Source of the DNA: Helicobacter ibis
GTDB lineage: Bacteria > Campylobacterota > Campylobacteria > Campylobacterales > Helicobacteraceae
NCBI RefSeq assembly: GCF_027859255.1
Contig: NZ_JAQHXR010000001.1
Span: forward strand, 542,767-606,766
Direction of reading: 5' to 3'
DNA: 64,000 bases
Shown here: positions 18,293 through 27,025 of the stretch, piece after piece
Layout: each line of letters opens with the position of its first letter
How positions within the stretch are numbered: position 1 is the first letter of the stretch
The notes under the pieces: model-generated
Seen by the model: the letters and a program-made list of their open reading frames with translations, nothing else
Databases searched by the model: none
Told to the model about the DNA's origin: nothing
Made by a program: the position numbers and the translations under genes

Positions 18293-19695
18293 TATAGTCC
18301 TATTTTATGTATTTCTAGCCATGCTATTATGCTTTGTATTTGTGCTTGTGTTGAGGCAGTTGAAGTGCCTCCATAAGAGTTTCTACTATTCATAGAAGTA
18401 TATATATCTAGCACTTTGTGAGCTTCTTGTGGTATTTTAGAATCTACTTTGCATAGTTCATCTTCTGTAAGTTCGCTTAAGTCTTTATTGCACGATTCAG
18501 CGTATGCTACTACTTTGCCTACTATATGATGTGCTTCTCTAAATGGTATTTTTACTGCTTGCACCAAAAAATCAGCCAAATCAGTTGCCGTTAGATGTCC
18601 CATTTTGCAAGCGTTTTCCATGTTTTGTTTGTTTATTGTTATTTCTTTTAACATATCATTTAGGATTCTTAGTGATATATCTATGGTATCTAGGCTATCA
18701 AATACACACTCTTTATCTTCTTGTGTGTCTTTATTGTATGCAAGTGGTAGCCCTTTTAGTGTTGTTAGCAAAGATATTAAGTTTCCATACACTCTACCGC
18801 TTTTACCTCTTAGTAGTTCTGGTATATCTGGGTTTTTTTTCTGAGGCATTATAGAGCTACCAGTAGAATAAGAATCACTAAGTGTTATAAAAGCAAACTC
18901 ACTACTACTCCATAATACTAGCTCCTCTGCGAATCTTGAAATATGCATAACAATTACACTTAAGCTATATAGAAAGTCTAGTGCAAAGTCCCTATCACTA
19001 ACGCTGTCCATAGCATTTAAAGTAGGGGAGGCAAATCCTAATTCTCTAGCAGTGTAGAATCTATCTGTATTATATGGTGTCCCAGCTAGAGCAGCAGAGC
19101 CTAGTGGGCAATAATTATTTTGCTTATATGAATCTTCTAGCCTATGTATATCTCGCATAAACATATTTACATAAGCACAAAGGATAAATGCAAAATTTAC
19201 CGGTTGAGCATGTTGGAGATGTGTCATACCTGGCATAATAGTGTCTGTATGGCTTTGCGATATATTTATTAGTGTTTCAATTAGATTTATAAGCAGACTT
19301 CTTATGTATTTGTTTTGTTCTAGCACAAATAATCTAAAATCAACTGCTACCTGATCATTCCTGCTTCGTGCGGTGTGTAGCTTTTTGCCCGAATCTCCTA
19401 TTAGTTCTATTAACTTTTTTTCTACTGCCATATGTATGTCTTCATCAGATATACAAAATTTAAACTCGCCAGAATCTATTAAAGATTCTATTGTTTCTAG
19501 CCCATTTATTATTAAGTCTTTTTCTTTTGTGTTAATAATCTCGCATTTCTCTAGCATTTTTGCATGTGCTTTTGAGCATTTTATATCTTGCTTATATAGT
19601 CTCTTATCAAATGGCAAAGAAGTGTTAAACTCTTCTAGTAGCTTTGCACTACTTGAGCTAAATCGTCCGCCCCATAGTTTGTTATTTTCTTTCAT
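18292..19695 (-). CDS. argH: Argininosuccinate lyase
   Basis: 467 residues, normal length. Last step of arginine synthesis: cleaves argininosuccinate to arginine and fumarate. Fumarase/aspartase superfamily signature [12 protein letters not shown] at about residues 278-289, N-terminal [10 protein letters not shown] and [14 protein letters not shown] (about 106-119) are diagnostic. H. pylori lacks this pathway. Nine bases after hemJ on the same strand; ubiE follows with a one-base overlap. Confidence 0.96.
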   Translation of the reverse strand: MKENNKLWGGRFSSSSAKLLEEFNTSLPFDKRLYKQDIKCSKAHAKMLEKCEIINTKEKDLIINGLETIESLIDSGEFKFCISDEDIHMAVEKKLIELIGDSGKKLHTARSRNDQVAVDFRLFVLEQNKYIRSLLINLIETLINISQSHTDTIMPGMTHLQHAQPVNFAFILCAYVNMFMRDIHRLEDSYKQNNYCPLGSAALAGTPYNTDRFYTARELGFASPTLNAMDSVSDRDFALDFLYSLSVIVMHISRFAEELVLWSSSEFAFITLSDSYSTGSSIMPQKKNPDIPELLRGKSGRVYGNLISLLTTLKGLPLAYNKDTQEDKECVFDSLDTIDISLRILNDMLKEITINKQNMENACKMGHLTATDLADFLVQAVKIPFREAHHIVGKVVAYAESCNKDLSELTEDELCKVDSKIPQEAHKVLDIYTSMNSRNSYGGTSTASTQAQIQSIIAWLEIHKIGL

Positions 19696-19704
19696 GCTAC
19701 TTCT

Positions 19705-20133
19705 TTAAAAAGGTCTTAGAACAATTAAGATTGTAATTAGTATCAAAATTATCGTTGGCACTTCATTGTAGTTTCTAAAGAATTTACCGCTTTTGTTGCA
19801 TTTATCATCTCTAAATTGAAGCAAATATCTATATAAGCTAAAGTGATATGCTAATAATATAAGCACCAAAGTTATCTTAGCATGCATAAAACCACCTTTC
19901 ATAATTGAAGGATCTAGCACTATTAGTCCTATGCCAGAGGCTATTGTAGCGATAAGTGCAGGATAGCCTATAAATGCAAAAAGTTTATATTCTTGAATCT
20001 TTACAACATCGCAGAATCCTTTATTGTCCTTGTTTTCTGCGTGATATACAAATAATCTTGGAAGATAAAACAACATAGCCATCCAAGACACCATAGAGAT
20101 AATATGAAATACCTTAATGTAAAAATACAACAT
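19705..20133 (-). CDS. hemJ: Protoporphyrinogen IX oxidase HemJ
   Basis: 142-residue membrane protein with four hydrophobic helices (UPF0093/HemJ). The conserved His of the first helix is in FHIISMVSWMAMLFYLPR and the conserved Lys in FMHAKITLVLILLAYH, the residues reported as heme or substrate ligands in the family. It oxidises protoporphyrinogen to protoporphyrin in the inner membrane. First gene of the hemJ-argH-ubiE run; argH follows at nine bases. Confidence 0.9.
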   Translation of the reverse strand: MLYFYIKVFHIISMVSWMAMLFYLPRLFVYHAENKDNKGFCDVVKIQEYKLFAFIGYPALIATIASGIGLIVLDPSIMKGGFMHAKITLVLILLAYHFSLYRYLLQFRDDKCNKSGKFFRNYNEVPTIILILITILIVLRPF

Positions 20134-20250
20134 TCCTAATCCTTGTGAGAAAATAATGTTGTAATTTTACATAAAAAATCCGCTTTTAGATATTGCTTTG
20201 CTTGTATCAATTAGCAGTATGTAAGCTATTAATAGATTTTATAAGTTTTC

Positions 20251-20436
20251 TTAATTATTTATATGGTGTGTATTTGCAAAATCTTCATTAAAAATATCTG
20301 CTTGGTAGATTAAGATTTTTGTATCTAAAAGCCCATCTGCAAAGCTATATTGAATTTTCTTTAACCTTTGAAACTCTAACTTTCCTTGCAATAAAGATTC
20401 CTTATCTACATTCCAAGATAGATTCTTTGTTATCAA
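20251..20436 (-). CDS. Unrecognised short frame, possible gene remnant
   Basis: 61 codons from a TTG; the frame extends a few codons upstream without a better start. The composition is protein-like (KLEFQRLKKIQYSFADGLLD) but no ribosome binding site or family is recognised. It may be the 3' end of a lost gene. The stretch 20134-20250 holds no feature. Confidence 0.3.
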   Translation of the reverse strand: MITKNLSWNVDKESLLQGKLEFQRLKKIQYSFADGLLDTKILIYQADIFNEDFANTHHINN

Positions 20437-20634
20437 GCATGACTTTTGTGTTGTTTATATTTAATACTTTGTAATGCATTAAAATACAGCATATAGGTAA
20501 CTCTTGCTTATGTTTATATCGTTATAACTTATTTTTCGCTTGTTTGTGATTTCTTTCATTTGTTTGACTTTGTTTTTGTTTATTTTAACATATGAAGTTA
20601 GGAGTAGATTCAAGCTTAGGATAGAAGCTATAAA
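20437..20634. other. Intergenic, no gene seen
   Basis: About 200 bases between the short minus-strand frame and tRNA-Ser. A 70-codon plus-strand frame beginning at 20540 runs through the tRNA on the opposite strand and is rejected. No repeat or att-like duplication of the tRNA 3' end was recognised. Confidence 0.5.
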
Positions 20635-20722
20635 TGGCAGAGAGGAAGGGATTCGAACCCTCGAAGGCTTACACCTTACACGCGTTCCAGGCGTGCTCCT
20701 TCAACCACTCGGACACCTCTCT
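20635..20722 (-). tRNA. tRNA-Ser(GGA)
   Basis: 88 nucleotides including encoded CCA. The acceptor stem AGAGAGG pairs with CCTCTCT, followed by discriminator G and CCA. Anticodon loop CTGGAAC in stem CACGC/GCGTG gives anticodon GGA (complement of 20686-20688). A long variable arm (about 16 bases) and the T-loop GGTTCGAATCC identify a class II serine tRNA. Confidence 0.97.
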
Positions 20723-20770
20723 ATGAAAAGAAAAATTTGGATTTTACTATGATAAAGATAAATAAGTTTT

Positions 20771-20793
20771 TAAATCCCTAAAAAAGGGATTTA
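20771..20793 (-). terminator. Possible terminator after frdB
   Basis: A 9-bp stem TAAATCCCT / AGGGATTTA with a six-A loop lies just past the stop of frdB. The U-tract on the minus strand is poor (AAAAACTTATTT), so termination efficiency is uncertain, but the position between the frd operon and tRNA-Ser fits. Confidence 0.5.
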
Positions 20794-20796
20794 AGA

Positions 20797-21543
20797 CTAA
20801 TTTACACTAGCCATTTTGCGTCTTAGATAAGCGATTTTGCTTTGCAACGGTAGATTTTTAGGGCATACATCATGACAAGCAAGTAGGCTCATACAACCAA
20901 ACACGCCATTATCGTCACCTACTAATTCATAGTAATCATCATCATTTCTTTCATCATGTGGATCAAGCATGAATCTTACTACTCTATTTAGTCCAGCAGC
21001 ACCTACAAAGTCTTCACGCATTAGCTTAGTTCCACATGAAGCGATACAACAACCACATTCAATACATCTATCAAGCTCAAAAACTTCTTGCGCTACTTCG
21101 GGCTCCACTCTTTCTTCAAGTTTGCTCATATGCTCTTCATTTTTTTCTTGTGCATGAATCCAGCTCTCAACTCTTTTGCTCATACCATTAAACCAATTTC
21201 CAGTATCCACAGATAAATCTTTAATTAGCTTAAATGCAGGTAAAGGCATAAGCGTAATAACGCCATCAGGGAAATCTTTTGTTAGAGTTCTACAAGCAAG
21301 TCGTGGGCGACCATTTATCATCATTCCACAACTTCCGCAGATTCCAGCACGACATACAAAGTCAAAAGAAAGATCAGAATCATATTGTTCTCTAATCATA
21401 TTTAAAACAATAAAGATTGTCATAGAATGCGCTTCTTTTAGTTTGTATTCTTTGAAGTGAGGCTTTGAGACCGCACTATTTGGATCAAACTTTAAAACTC
21501 TAATAGTTAGTTCTCTTCCGCTATTTTCTACTGCTCCACTCAT
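20797..21543 (-). CDS. frdB: Fumarate reductase iron-sulfur subunit
   Basis: 248 residues. Carries the [2Fe-2S] ferredoxin motif [11 protein letters not shown] (about 64-74) and the two cysteine clusters for [4Fe-4S] and [3Fe-4S] centres: [11 protein letters not shown] (about 158-168) and the later [16 protein letters not shown]. Passes electrons from menaquinol at FrdC to the flavoprotein FrdA. Overlaps frdA by four bases (ATGA). Last gene of the frdCAB operon on the minus strand. Confidence 0.97.
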   Translation of the reverse strand: MSGAVENSGRELTIRVLKFDPNSAVSKPHFKEYKLKEAHSMTIFIVLNMIREQYDSDLSFDFVCRAGICGSCGMMINGRPRLACRTLTKDFPDGVITLMPLPAFKLIKDLSVDTGNWFNGMSKRVESWIHAQEKNEEHMSKLEERVEPEVAQEVFELDRCIECGCCIASCGTKLMREDFVGAAGLNRVVRFMLDPHDERNDDDYYELVGDDNGVFGCMSLLACHDVCPKNLPLQSKIAYLRRKMASVN

Positions 21544-23513
21544 TGTTTATCTCCTATTCTCTCGTTTTTAGCTTTGTATTGAGGTTGTAAGGTAAATGGC
21601 ATTAATGCTTCTTGAATTTCATATCTATCCTTACCTTGTGCTTCCATTTCGCTTCTTATTTTATCAATCTCTTCTTGTCTTCTTAGACTTTCAGGGTTTT
21701 CTATAATCATACCCTTAGCACCATATCCACGGAATGCAGGTGCAATCTCCATTGTAGAAATATCTAGTGGCTCATAAGTTAGCGTAGGAAGTGTTTGATT
21801 TGGGTCTTCCCAAGAAGCTAGAGTTCTCTTGAGCCAATTTACATCATCTCTTTTTGGATAGTCTTCTCTACTATGTGCTCCTCTTGATTCTGTTCTATCT
21901 AACGCACCTTTTGCAACACATAGTGCAATTTTTAGCATTTTTGGCACACGATAGGCTTCTTCAAGCTCTGGGTTTGCTGAAAGTCTTTTTGTTTTGATAC
22001 CTATATTTTTAGATCTCTTATAAAGTTCTTCAAGCTCATCTACTGCTTCTTTTAAGTGTGGTCCATCACGGAAGATTCCAACCTTATCGCCCATAATTTC
22101 TTTCATTCTGTTTTTGATTTCAAAGACATTTTCATTGCCGTTGTTTTCTAAAATGCTATTTAGATAGTTTTGCTCTTTTTGTAAAAATTCTTCAACAAGC
22201 TTAGTTTCAATGTCTGCATAAGCATTTTGGCAACTTTCAGCAAAGTAATCTCCAATAATCATGCCACTAACAACCGCTTCTGATACAGAGTTCCCACCAA
22301 GTCTATTAAATCCATGTAAATCCCAACAAGCAGCTTCACCTGCAGAGAATAGACCTTTTAGTGCAGTCTCACCTCTATAATCAGTTCTAATTCCGCCCAT
22401 TGAGTAGTGTTGCATTGGCTTAACTGGAGCCCACTTTTCAGCTGGATCGATTCCTGCAAAACATTCACATATTTCTTGTACATCTCTTAAGTTTGTTTCA
22501 ATATGCTTTCTACCTAGGATTGAAATATCAAGCCATAAATGCTCACCATATACGGATTTTACGCCTTTACCTTCTCTGATTCGCTCAATCATTCTACGAG
22601 ATACAACATCTCTACTTGCTAACTCTTTTTTCTCTGGTTCTTTATCTGGCATGAATCTGTAACCATCTACATCTCTTAAGATACCGCCATCACCTCTACA
22701 ACCTTCAGTAAGCAAGATTCCACTTGGGAAGAGTGCTGTTGGGTGGAATTGCACAGCTTCCATATTTCCAAGCTTTGCTACACCAGTCTCTAATGCTATT
22801 GCAGTTCCTATACCTTCACAAATTACCGCATTTGTAGTATCTTTGTAGATTCTTCCATATCCGCCCGTTGCAATCAAAGTTCCTTTTGCTACATAAGCAA
22901 TTAGCTCTCCTGTGATTAGATCTCTTACGATGGAGCCATAGCACTTGCCATTTTTATGGATAATTGCTATTGCTTCTTTTCTATCGTGTATATCTACACC
23001 ATGCTTTAGTGCTTCATTTGCCACTGCAAAAAGCATTGTATGTCCAGTAGCATCAGCTGTATAGCAAGTTCTCCATTTTTTTGTTCCACCAAAGTCTCTT
23101 GAATGGATTAAACCATGTCTGAAGTCTTCTTCTGTGATTGTTGTTTTTTGTGCATTTATAATCGCAGTTCTATCACCTTTTTTAATTCTAGTCCAAGGCA
23201 CACCCCAAGCTGCAAGCTGTCTAATAGCTTTTGGTGCAGTAGTTACAAACATTCTAGCAACTTGTTGGTCGCAACCCCAATCACTTCCTTTAACAGTGTC
23301 TGCAAAGTGCAAATCCTCATTGTCTCCATCACTCATTTTTGAATTTCCTAGTGAGGCTTGCATACCTCCTTGAGCTGCTGCCGAGTGGCTCCTTTTAACT
23401 GGAATTAAACTTAAAACTATCGTGCTAAGCCCCTTTTCTTGACAGGCAACTGCTGCTCTAAGCCCTGCTAGACCTCCACCAATAACTAACGAATCGCAAT
23501 ATACTATTTTCAT
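21540..23513 (-). CDS. frdA: Fumarate reductase flavoprotein subunit
   Basis: 657 residues. Catalytic subunit reducing fumarate to succinate in anaerobic respiration. FAD-binding site [14 protein letters not shown], the covalent-flavin segment [25 protein letters not shown], the active-site region [13 protein letters not shown], and the C-terminal [14 protein letters not shown] are all present. Order frdC-frdA-frdB is that of Wolinella and Helicobacter. Nine bases separate it from frdC and a four-base overlap from frdB. Confidence 0.97.
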   Translation of the reverse strand: MKIVYCDSLVIGGGLAGLRAAVACQEKGLSTIVLSLIPVKRSHSAAAQGGMQASLGNSKMSDGDNEDLHFADTVKGSDWGCDQQVARMFVTTAPKAIRQLAAWGVPWTRIKKGDRTAIINAQKTTITEEDFRHGLIHSRDFGGTKKWRTCYTADATGHTMLFAVANEALKHGVDIHDRKEAIAIIHKNGKCYGSIVRDLITGELIAYVAKGTLIATGGYGRIYKDTTNAVICEGIGTAIALETGVAKLGNMEAVQFHPTALFPSGILLTEGCRGDGGILRDVDGYRFMPDKEPEKKELASRDVVSRRMIERIREGKGVKSVYGEHLWLDISILGRKHIETNLRDVQEICECFAGIDPAEKWAPVKPMQHYSMGGIRTDYRGETALKGLFSAGEAACWDLHGFNRLGGNSVSEAVVSGMIIGDYFAESCQNAYADIETKLVEEFLQKEQNYLNSILENNGNENVFEIKNRMKEIMGDKVGIFRDGPHLKEAVDELEELYKRSKNIGIKTKRLSANPELEEAYRVPKMLKIALCVAKGALDRTESRGAHSREDYPKRDDVNWLKRTLASWEDPNQTLPTLTYEPLDISTMEIAPAFRGYGAKGMIIENPESLRRQEEIDKIRSEMEAQGKDRYEIQEALMPFTLQPQYKAKNERIGDKQ

Positions 23514-23522
23514 AAATACCCC

Positions 23523-24254
23523 CTATAAACTCTTGCCTAATGCAATCCAAGTAAAATCAGCTATAAAGGCAATTACGCCAAGAATTATAAAAATTGCAAA
23601 CACAGCAACTTTTACATTTTTTCTCTTTACATTGCTCTCTGCTGTGGTAGGTGCTTCAAGTGGAATCCACTTTATAATAACGCGATACAATCCTATACTA
23701 GCGTGTAATACCATTACTACAAGTAATACTAAATAGAATTCTGCTAAATTGCCCTCTACAAATCTAGCTGCTGAAGTTAGCGCATTAATGCTTGTAGAGT
23801 TAAATAAAATAGTAACAAGGTGAGCGCCACCCATAAAGAAAAGCATAAAACCAGTTATGAATTGAATCCACCAAAGCGTAGTATCGCAATGCTTCATTAA
23901 TGATTTATGAGTTTTGAAAATCATTAATTGTTGGAAGTTTGCTGGAAACTTTCTCATTGCCAAGAATGCATGTGCAACAAAAAATGCACTAATAACAATT
24001 ACAACTAAGGTAGTAATTAACGGAATCCCATGACCGCCAAAAATAAATGAACCTTCCGAAAATGCAACAACTGCATTAAACGCATCAACGCCAAAAAGTA
24101 TAGAAGAAGTAAAACACATGTGGAAAAGTATAAAAATAGCTAAAACCACACCAGTGATGCTTTGCCATTTATCCCATTTTGCTGGATTTCTTCTTTTTTT
24201 TCTTTCAGAAGTTACCTTTAAATAACTCTGAATTACTACTTCATCATTTTGCAT
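23523..24254 (-). CDS. frdC: Fumarate reductase cytochrome b subunit
   Basis: 243 residues from ATG 24254, which has AGGAGGG directly upstream; the frame to 24278 lacks a site. A di-heme membrane anchor with five hydrophobic segments (Wolinella type) and histidines in the right places: FHMCFTSSILFG, FFVAHAFLAMRKFP, GAHLVTIL and VVMVLHASIGLYRVI. It oxidises menaquinol and passes electrons to FrdB. First gene of the operon; a roughly 200-base AT-rich gap to the divergent nfu-like gene holds the promoters. Confidence 0.94.
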   Translation of the reverse strand: MQNDEVVIQSYLKVTSERKKRRNPAKWDKWQSITGVVLAIFILFHMCFTSSILFGVDAFNAVVAFSEGSFIFGGHGIPLITTLVVIVISAFFVAHAFLAMRKFPANFQQLMIFKTHKSLMKHCDTTLWWIQFITGFMLFFMGGAHLVTILFNSTSINALTSAARFVEGNLAEFYLVLLVVMVLHASIGLYRVIIKWIPLEAPTTAESNVKRKNVKVAVFAIFIILGVIAFIADFTWIALGKSL

Positions 24255-24469
24255 AAAAACCCTCCTAAAGTAGAACAAATAGTGCTAAATAGCACAACTA
24301 AAATACCCTAAAACCTAATGTTTGATGATTATAAGAAAATTTTTTATAAAATTTTCTTAAAGACATATAGTATTTATGAAATTTTAGAGCATTTGCAAAA
24401 ATAAATTAAAAAATTATTAAGTTTAAAAAGCTATTATCGGCAAAAAGCATTAAAAACAAGGAGAATTAT

Positions 24470-24715
24470 ATGTTGCCATTTAGTGATGATGAGCTTTTAA
24501 AGCCAGTTGAAATAGTAATTGATAAGGTTCGTCCTATGCTTATAAATGACGGAGGCAATGTAACTTTATTAAAAGTTGAAGAAGGAAAGGTTTATGTTAG
24601 GTTAGAGGGTGCCTGTAAGGGCTGTCCTAGTAGCTCACAAACTTTAAAATTCGGCATTGAAAGAGCATTAAAAAACGAAATACACCCGGATATAGAATTA
24701 GTAAATGTTCAATAA
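24470..24715 (+). CDS. NifU C-terminal (NFU)-type Fe-S carrier protein
   Basis: 81 residues, just the NFU domain. The [4Fe-4S]-binding motif CKGCPSS with flanking LEGACKGCPSSSQTLKFGIE at about residues 46-65 is exact. Such proteins deliver Fe-S clusters to apo-enzymes. AAGGAG before the ATG. The order nfu, hypothetical, murE matches that in H. pylori (HP1492-HP1494). Confidence 0.93.
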   Translation: MLPFSDDELLKPVEIVIDKVRPMLINDGGNVTLLKVEEGKVYVRLEGACKGCPSSSQTLKFGIERALKNEIHPDIELVNVQ

Positions 24716-24750
24716 TTATCGATATATTAAAATAAAGTTTAGAGGAAAAA

Positions 24751-25368
24751 ATGTCTAGGTATTATTTTAAAAACAAAGCAAAGAAAGCATTTCTAAATAG
24801 AGAGTATATTAAAGCACTAAATACATATTCATACTTATATAATGATATTTACAATAATACAACTTGCGATTCAAAGTTTGATAATAAACTAAAAGAATTA
24901 GCACAATTACGGGCATTATGTATGCTTTGTGATATGGCACTTGATTATGAAGAAGAAGCAAGGGCATTATATGAATATTATTTTGTTGGTAAAAAGTCCA
25001 AAGGTATAGGATTGGAAAAAAACATAATAAACATGATAGAGAGTTTTGATAGAAATGTATCTGAACTAAATAAGGTTATGGATAAATTGAGAGAAATTGA
25101 TGTTGATAAAAGCGATGGAATCTTGTATAGCGATTTTAAGAAAATTGTGAATGATATTGGTTTTAAAGAAGCGTTTGAAAATTTAATGTTTAGTTCCAAG
25201 ATTATTTTTACCAATAAAAATGAATTTTTGTATTTCGTTAGGAATCTAGTTGAATTTGGCTATGAGGAAGTAGCTATTAATTATTTTGAAAATACGGGAA
25301 ATATTTTGTATTTTGATAAGGAATTTATGAAACTATACAAGAAGATTATACAGAGGAAAGATTTATGA
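24751..25368 (+). CDS. Conserved hypothetical protein between nfu and murE
   Basis: 205 residues, AGAGGA before the ATG, overlapping murE by four bases (ATGA). No signal peptide or membrane segment; the N-terminal half (AKKAFLNREYIKALNTYSYLY) looks like a TPR-type helical repeat with alternating aromatic and small residues, the rest is helical and charged. A gene of similar size occupies the same place in H. pylori (HP1493). Function unknown; tight coupling to murE hints at an envelope-growth link. Confidence 0.85.
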   Translation: MSRYYFKNKAKKAFLNREYIKALNTYSYLYNDIYNNTTCDSKFDNKLKELAQLRALCMLCDMALDYEEEARALYEYYFVGKKSKGIGLEKNIINMIESFDRNVSELNKVMDKLREIDVDKSDGILYSDFKKIVNDIGFKEAFENLMFSSKIIFTNKNEFLYFVRNLVEFGYEEVAINYFENTGNILYFDKEFMKLYKKIIQRKDL

Positions 25369-26678
25369 AAGTAGCCGTAGAATCTGATTTATTTAAATAT
25401 ATTAGCGATGATTCTAGAGATGATTTTAAAGATACTGCATTTTTGATTACAGATAGTTCTAAGAGATACCTAAATGAGGCTAAAAAAAGAGGTTTTGTTT
25501 ATTTTATAACACCACAAGAATTATCAAAATACTTAAATATAGACATGCAAATCATAGGAATTACTGGCACAAATGGGAAGACTACAACAGCTGCTATGAT
25601 ATATTCTTTGTTGCTTGATTTTGGCTATAGAGTTGGGTTACTTGGGACTAGAGGGTTTTTTATCAATGAGATAAAAAAAAGAGATAAAGGGCTTACAACG
25701 CCTAGTTTGCTTGAGATATACACAGCAATTAATGAAGCAAAAAATGAAGGTTGTGATTATTTTGTAATGGAAGTTAGTTCACATGCAATAGTGCAAAAAA
25801 GAATTGAGGGCTTGGAATTTGCACTAAAGATTCTAACTAATATAACAAGTGATCATTTGGATTATCACAAGACTTTACAAAATTACATAGATACAAAAAA
25901 TAGCTTTTTAAATGATTGTGATACAAAAAAGCTCATAAATAAAGATGATACAAACGCTAAATATCCATTTCAAAATACAATGACTTATGGTATTGAATCT
26001 ACTGCTACTTTTAGTGTGAAGGCATATTCTTTAGTTGATGGTATAACAGCTCAAATCTCATACGGAAAAGAGGAAGCCACCTTTGAATTTGCACTCTTTG
26101 GTAAGCATAATTTGTATAACGCATTAGCAAGTATTGGTGCAGTAAAGATTCTGCTAGATGCTCCATTACAAGATATAGCTTTGAAGTTTGAGAACTTTGG
26201 GGGTGTTTTAGGTAGAATGCAAGTTGTCTCTCAAAAGCCACTAATTATTGTTGATTTTGCACATACACATGATGGCATGGAGCAGATATTTCAGTCATTT
26301 TTGCATAGGAAAATTTCTGTGGTATTTGGTGCAGGTGGAGATAGAGATAGGACAAAAAGACCTAAAATGGGCTATGTAGCCTCTAAATATGCAGATAAGA
26401 TATATATAACAAGCGATAATCCAAGAAGTGAGAATCCGCTAGACATAATAGAAGATATATATTCTGGAATCCCAAATACACTAAGGGATAAACTGAAAAT
26501 AGTGCGAAATGAAAATAGAGCAGATAGCATAAAATGTGCAATAGAAAATTTAGAGCATGATGAAATATTGTTAGTGCTTGGAAAAGGTGATGAAAAGTAT
26601 CAAATCATAGGGGAGCATACGATTTATTTTGATGATGTAGAAGAGATTCAAAAAAATATTAGAAAAAACATGCAATAA
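25365..26678 (+). CDS. murE: UDP-MurNAc-L-Ala-D-Glu--meso-diaminopimelate ligase
   Basis: 437 residues. Adds meso-DAP to the peptidoglycan precursor in the cytoplasm. P-loop GITGTNGKTTTAAM at about residues 65-78, central TSDHLDYHKT, and the C-terminal substrate motif SDNPRSENP (family DNPR-x-(E/D)-(D/N)P), which marks meso-DAP rather than lysine specificity. Slightly short at the N-terminus, as in H. pylori MurE. Follows the hypothetical gene with a four-base overlap. Confidence 0.95.
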   Translation: MKVAVESDLFKYISDDSRDDFKDTAFLITDSSKRYLNEAKKRGFVYFITPQELSKYLNIDMQIIGITGTNGKTTTAAMIYSLLLDFGYRVGLLGTRGFFINEIKKRDKGLTTPSLLEIYTAINEAKNEGCDYFVMEVSSHAIVQKRIEGLEFALKILTNITSDHLDYHKTLQNYIDTKNSFLNDCDTKKLINKDDTNAKYPFQNTMTYGIESTATFSVKAYSLVDGITAQISYGKEEATFEFALFGKHNLYNALASIGAVKILLDAPLQDIALKFENFGGVLGRMQVVSQKPLIIVDFAHTHDGMEQIFQSFLHRKISVVFGAGGDRDRTKRPKMGYVASKYADKIYITSDNPRSENPLDIIEDIYSGIPNTLRDKLKIVRNENRADSIKCAIENLEHDEILLVLGKGDEKYQIIGEHTIYFDDVEEIQKNIRKNMQ

Positions 26679-26709
26679 TTATGCAAAAGCCATTAAAAAG
26701 GAGTTTATA

Positions 26710-26925
26710 ATGGATCCAATTTCAAGTAGTCAAGGATATAATCCTTTTGGTAGTTTCACTAGTCCTTCAACAGGTGTAAGAAGCGGTGCGTTAGAAACTT
26801 CTAACACAGATATATCTGAAGAGATGGTGAATAATGTAGTAAATGAAAATGCTACTAAAGCTAATGCACAAGCTATACAGACACAAGATAATATGATGCA
26901 AAGTGCATTGGATATACTAGCTTAA
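26710..26925 (+). CDS. Mini protein resembling a flagellar rod/hook C-terminal domain
   Basis: 71 residues with AAGGAG before the ATG, 31 bases after murE and followed by a terminator. The C-terminal part DISEEMVNNVVNENATKANAQA then IQTQDNMMQSALDIL matches the pattern of the rod/hook C-terminal domain (Flg_bbr_C: SNVD-x-x-EEM-x-x-x-I-x-x-QRAYEANAK-x-I-x-T-x-DEM), but the QRAYE core is replaced by NENATKANA. The N-terminus is Ser/Gly-rich. The rest of a rod protein is absent and this is not a truncation of a neighbouring gene. Could be a small motility-associated protein; similarity may also be helix-level only. Confidence 0.6.
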   Translation: MDPISSSQGYNPFGSFTSPSTGVRSGALETSNTDISEEMVNNVVNENATKANAQAIQTQDNMMQSALDILA

Positions 26926-26957
26926 TTCCCCAATTTCTTGGGGAATCTCTCCTTGTT
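26925..26957 (+). terminator. Rho-independent terminator after the murE operon
   Basis: 8-bp stem ATTCCCCA (26925-26932) / TGGGGAAT (26939-26946), six-base loop, then CTCTCCTTGTTTTTT. Ends the nfu-murE-mini protein unit before speA. Confidence 0.85.
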
Positions 26958-27025
26958 TTTTAAATTCTCTTTAAATACTCTTTTTCTTGTGATAAAATTC
27001 TCTCTTTGACTTATAAATAAAGGTT

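Noticed and set aside
20635..20722. tRNA-Ser as an integration site for a mobile element
   Set aside because: No repeated tRNA 3' sequence, integrase or foreign block was seen next to it.
20540..20752. 70-codon plus-strand ORF
   Set aside because: It runs across the antisense of tRNA-Ser and has no ribosome binding site.
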